Below are positions 62,267 to 64,000 of a stretch of 64,000 nt of DNA, one piece after another. Location of the stretch: contig JAFYUM010000042.1 in NCBI GenBank assembly GCA_017558505.1, positions 62,001 through 126,000 of the forward strand, given 5' to 3'. Positions within the stretch are counted from its first letter, which is position 1. Every line of letters starts with the position of its first letter. This stretch comes from Ruminococcus sp. (lineage in GTDB: Bacteria > Bacillota > Clostridia > Oscillospirales > Ruminococcaceae). The notes below the pieces were generated by a model. That model was not told the origin of the DNA, ran no database searches, and saw nothing but the letters and a program-made list of their open reading frames with translations. A program made the position numbers and the translations under genes.

Positions 62267-62841
62267 TAAAATCCCTCCTTTAAGGTTATACCTTCATTTG
62301 CAAGGAGCTTTTCAAGGCGGCTTAATGCCCTGCTGCACCGCACTCTCACTGCTCCCGAGGTCATTGAAAGCTTTTTCGCTATTTCCTTTGAGCTTCTGTT
62401 AAAATAGAATTTCTGTAAAACTATTGTGGTATCGGGATCTCCAAGGCTTTCTATGAGCCTTATCATTATATCCCTCAATTCCTCTTTTTCCGCTTCTTCC
62501 TCAATTCTTTTGTCATCGGGAATATCAGCAAAATAGTCCTCCGTCGATACTGTTCTGCCGCTTTTTGCAGTAAGAGAATGAAACTTATTTATTGCCTTTC
62601 TGCTTGCAATTGTGCCGATATAGCCCTTTAAATCTCCGTCTGAACCCTGGTTGTTATGATAATTGAGAAATACAGCAAGGAAAACATCGCTGACACATTC
62701 CTCTATATCCTCTTTTGTTGTACAGCTTCTCAATTTGTTGAAAACAATTGTGTAAACATAGTTTATGTATTCCTCGTAGAGCTTATTCTGCGCCTGCGTT
62801 TCGGATTTTTCACTCAATTCACGATATTCCTTGTCCGTCAT
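62266..62841 (-). CDS. ECF-type RNA polymerase sigma factor
   Basis: 191 residues. Region 2 has YINYVYTIVFNKLRSCTTKEDIEECVSDVFLAVF, and region 4 has DTTIVLQKFYFNRSSKEIAKKLSMTSGAVRVRCSRALSRLEKLL. The start at 62841 is preferred because GGGGTGGG precedes it; the longer frame has no ribosome binding site. It is followed in the same operon by the PASTA-bearing membrane protein. A perfect 15-bp dyad lies upstream at 62922-62936, probably an operator for this gene. Confidence 0.9.
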   Translation of the reverse strand: MTDKEYRELSEKSETQAQNKLYEEYINYVYTIVFNKLRSCTTKEDIEECVSDVFLAVFLNYHNNQGSDGDLKGYIGTIASRKAINKFHSLTAKSGRTVSTEDYFADIPDDKRIEEEAEKEELRDIMIRLIESLGDPDTTIVLQKFYFNRSSKEIAKKLSMTSGAVRVRCSRALSRLEKLLANEGITLKEGF

Positions 62842-62921
62842 ATTCCCACCCCTTTCCACGCTGTACAAAAGCGTTTTTTGTATTGAATGCATTCTGTAAT
62901 ATATACTCCATTGCAATTTCC

Positions 62922-62936
62922 AAAGTGTTACACTTT
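62922..62936. promoter_or_regulatory. 15-bp operator-like dyad upstream of the ECF sigma gene
   Basis: AAAGTGT-T-ACACTTT, perfectly symmetrical with a one-base centre, too tight to be an RNA hairpin. It lies in the 340-bp gap between the divergent sigma and glnN genes. The last 11 bases recur exactly at 63149-63159 in the glnN leader. Confidence 0.5.
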
Positions 62937-63073
62937 TTTCAAAAATTTCAAGAAAAGTTTTTTCACTTGAAAATTATATCATATAATGTATGTTCCGTCA
63001 ATACAACAGCAAATTACATAATTTATTACGGATATTGGCGGTATTATTTAATGTCTATTTATTCCTCGGAATA

Positions 63074-63102
63074 TTGACCTTGCACCTGAAATATGATATA
63101 AT
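63074..63102 (+). promoter_or_regulatory. Promoter of glnN
   Basis: TTGACC, 17-bp spacer, TATAAT, about 80 bp before the start. Confidence 0.78.
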
Positions 63103-63134
63103 ATATATTGGAATTTTATTTTAAATTCCTGTCA

Positions 63135-63154
63135 GTAACAGATAACTATGTTAC
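63135..63154. promoter_or_regulatory. Inverted repeat in the glnN leader
   Basis: GTAACA-N8-TGTTAC, perfect 6-bp arms, between the -10 box and the start codon; a repressor-type position. It overlaps the 11-bp sequence shared with the sigma-gene dyad. Confidence 0.45.
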
Positions 63155-63180
63155 ACTTTATATATTAAGGAGCTAATTTT

Positions 63181-64000
63181 ATGGTTAATATTCCTGAGAT
63201 TTTCGGCTGCAATGTTTTCAACGAAACTGTTATGAAGGCAAAGCTTCCGAAAAACACTTACAAAAATCTCAGACGTACAATGGAAAAAGGTCAGCCTCTG
63301 GATACAGAAACAGCTGATATTGTTGCAAATGCTATCAAGGACTGGGCTTTGGATCTCGGAGCTACGCACTATACCCACTGGTTCCAGCCAATGACAGGCA
63401 CAACTGCTGAAAAGCATGACTCGTTCCTCGCTGTAGGTCCTAACGGTACGGCTCTTATGGAATTTTCCGGAAAGGCTCTTATCAAGGGTGAGCCTGACGC
63501 TTCTTCTTTCCCTTCAGGCGGACTCAGACAAACAAGTTCTGCAAGAGGATATACAGCATGGGATCCTACATCCTATTGTTTTGTTAAGGAGGGAAGCCTT
63601 TATATCCCCACTGTTTTCGTTTCCTATACAGGCGAAACCCTTGACAAGAAAACTCCCCTGCTCCGTTCTATGGAAGCTTTAAGCAAATCAGCTGTACGCT
63701 TTCTCAGATTATTCGGTAATGAAAATGTTACCCGTGTAACCTCCACTGTAGGTGCCGAGCAGGAATATTTCCTTATAGATAAAGACAAGTACGACCAACG
63801 TAAGGACCTTGTTCTTACAGGAAGAACTCTTTTCGGTGCAAAGCCTCCGAAACGTCAGGAGCTTGATGACCAGTATTTTGCTAATCTCAAACCGAGAATA
63901 GCTGCATATATGGCTGAGCTTGACGTTGAACTATGGAAACTTGGCGTATATTCCCATACAAAGCATAACGAAGCTGCTCCGGCACAGCACGAAATGGCAC
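63181..64000 (+). CDS. glnN: Glutamine synthetase type III, 5' part
   Basis: First 273 codons of a gene of usually about 700; it runs off the window. The start has AAGGAG eight bases upstream and reads [20 protein letters not shown] landmarks are [43 protein letters not shown], the active-site [12 protein letters not shown], and [10 protein letters not shown] at the very end. It makes glutamine from glutamate and ammonia in the cytoplasm and is the type typical of Ruminococcus and Bacteroides. Glutamate would come from the 2-oxoglutarate made by the acn/icd genes of this window. Confidence 0.95.
   Translation, partial: MVNIPEIFGCNVFNETVMKAKLPKNTYKNLRRTMEKGQPLDTETADIVANAIKDWALDLGATHYTHWFQPMTGTTAEKHDSFLAVGPNGTALMEFSGKALIKGEPDASSFPSGGLRQTSSARGYTAWDPTSYCFVKEGSLYIPTVFVSYTGETLDKKTPLLRSMEALSKSAVRFLRLFGNENVTRVTSTVGAEQEYFLIDKDKYDQRKDLVLTGRTLFGAKPPKRQELDDQYFANLKPRIAAYMAELDVELWKLGVYSHTKHNEAAPAQHEMA

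Overview
The window comes from a low-to-moderate GC, anaerobic Firmicute that looks like Ruminococcus or a close relative (Oscillospirales). The supporting evidence is a dnaG-rpoD pair with a sigma-A-type factor, AAGGAGG-type ribosome binding sites, a secreted protein with a C-terminal dockerin, a type III glutamine synthetase, and a set of soluble Hdr/Flx/fumarate-reductase genes suited to an anaerobe that could make succinate. The species cannot be fixed from the sequence. I see no tRNA, rRNA, CRISPR array, phage or insertion sequence. The one mobile-like trace is an 88-bp inverted-repeat element at 41403-41490.

Layout. 1-3393: 3' end of a dGTPase-like gene, then dnaG and rpoD. 3622-6357: an EAL phosphodiesterase fused to a beta-solenoid tail. 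6392-9084: ychF, then an NfeD/stomatin-like pair. 9139-13266 (minus): a rhamnogalacturonan-type module of lipoprotein, two permeases and a GH105 hydrolase, chained by ATGA overlaps. 13491-16400: a MATE exporter (minus), divergent from an AraC regulator and a thioesterase; the AraC leader looks like an attenuator. 16501-19629: a DtxR/MntR-like regulator, a MurL-type epimerase and a MurD-type ligase.

19711-36914 (minus) is a 17-kb block for central carbon and redox metabolism. In transcription order it holds aconitase, four small membrane-protein genes, NADP isocitrate dehydrogenase, rex, fumarase, hdrB-hdrC-hdrA, flxD-flxC-flxB-flxA, two fumarate-reductase subunits and an Asp-Al_Ex permease. 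It combines the oxidative arm (citrate to 2-oxoglutarate) with the reductive arm (malate to succinate). The fumarate-reductase genes sit directly behind a complete Hdr-Flx set, and no membrane anchor gene is present. I read this as a candidate soluble, NADH-fed, possibly flavin-bifurcating fumarate reductase with a possible succinate exporter. Rex is encoded in the block, and a Rex-like operator lies just downstream of the fumC promoter.

37101-41374 (minus): lon-engB-lysA. 41705-43365: mtnN and the dockerin protein. 43423-50123 (minus): a NarL-type two-component system, a large DUF2157-like membrane protein with a two-dyad operator upstream, and a YdbS/YdbT-like PH-domain pair. 50218-60609 (plus): an AGCS symporter and a housekeeping run of RNase J, gdpP, rplI, dnaB, tilS and ftsH. 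60782-62841 (minus): an ECF sigma factor and a PASTA-containing membrane partner. 63181-64000: the 5' part of glnN. Gene starts were set from ribosome binding sites wherever the longest reading frame was clearly over-extended.
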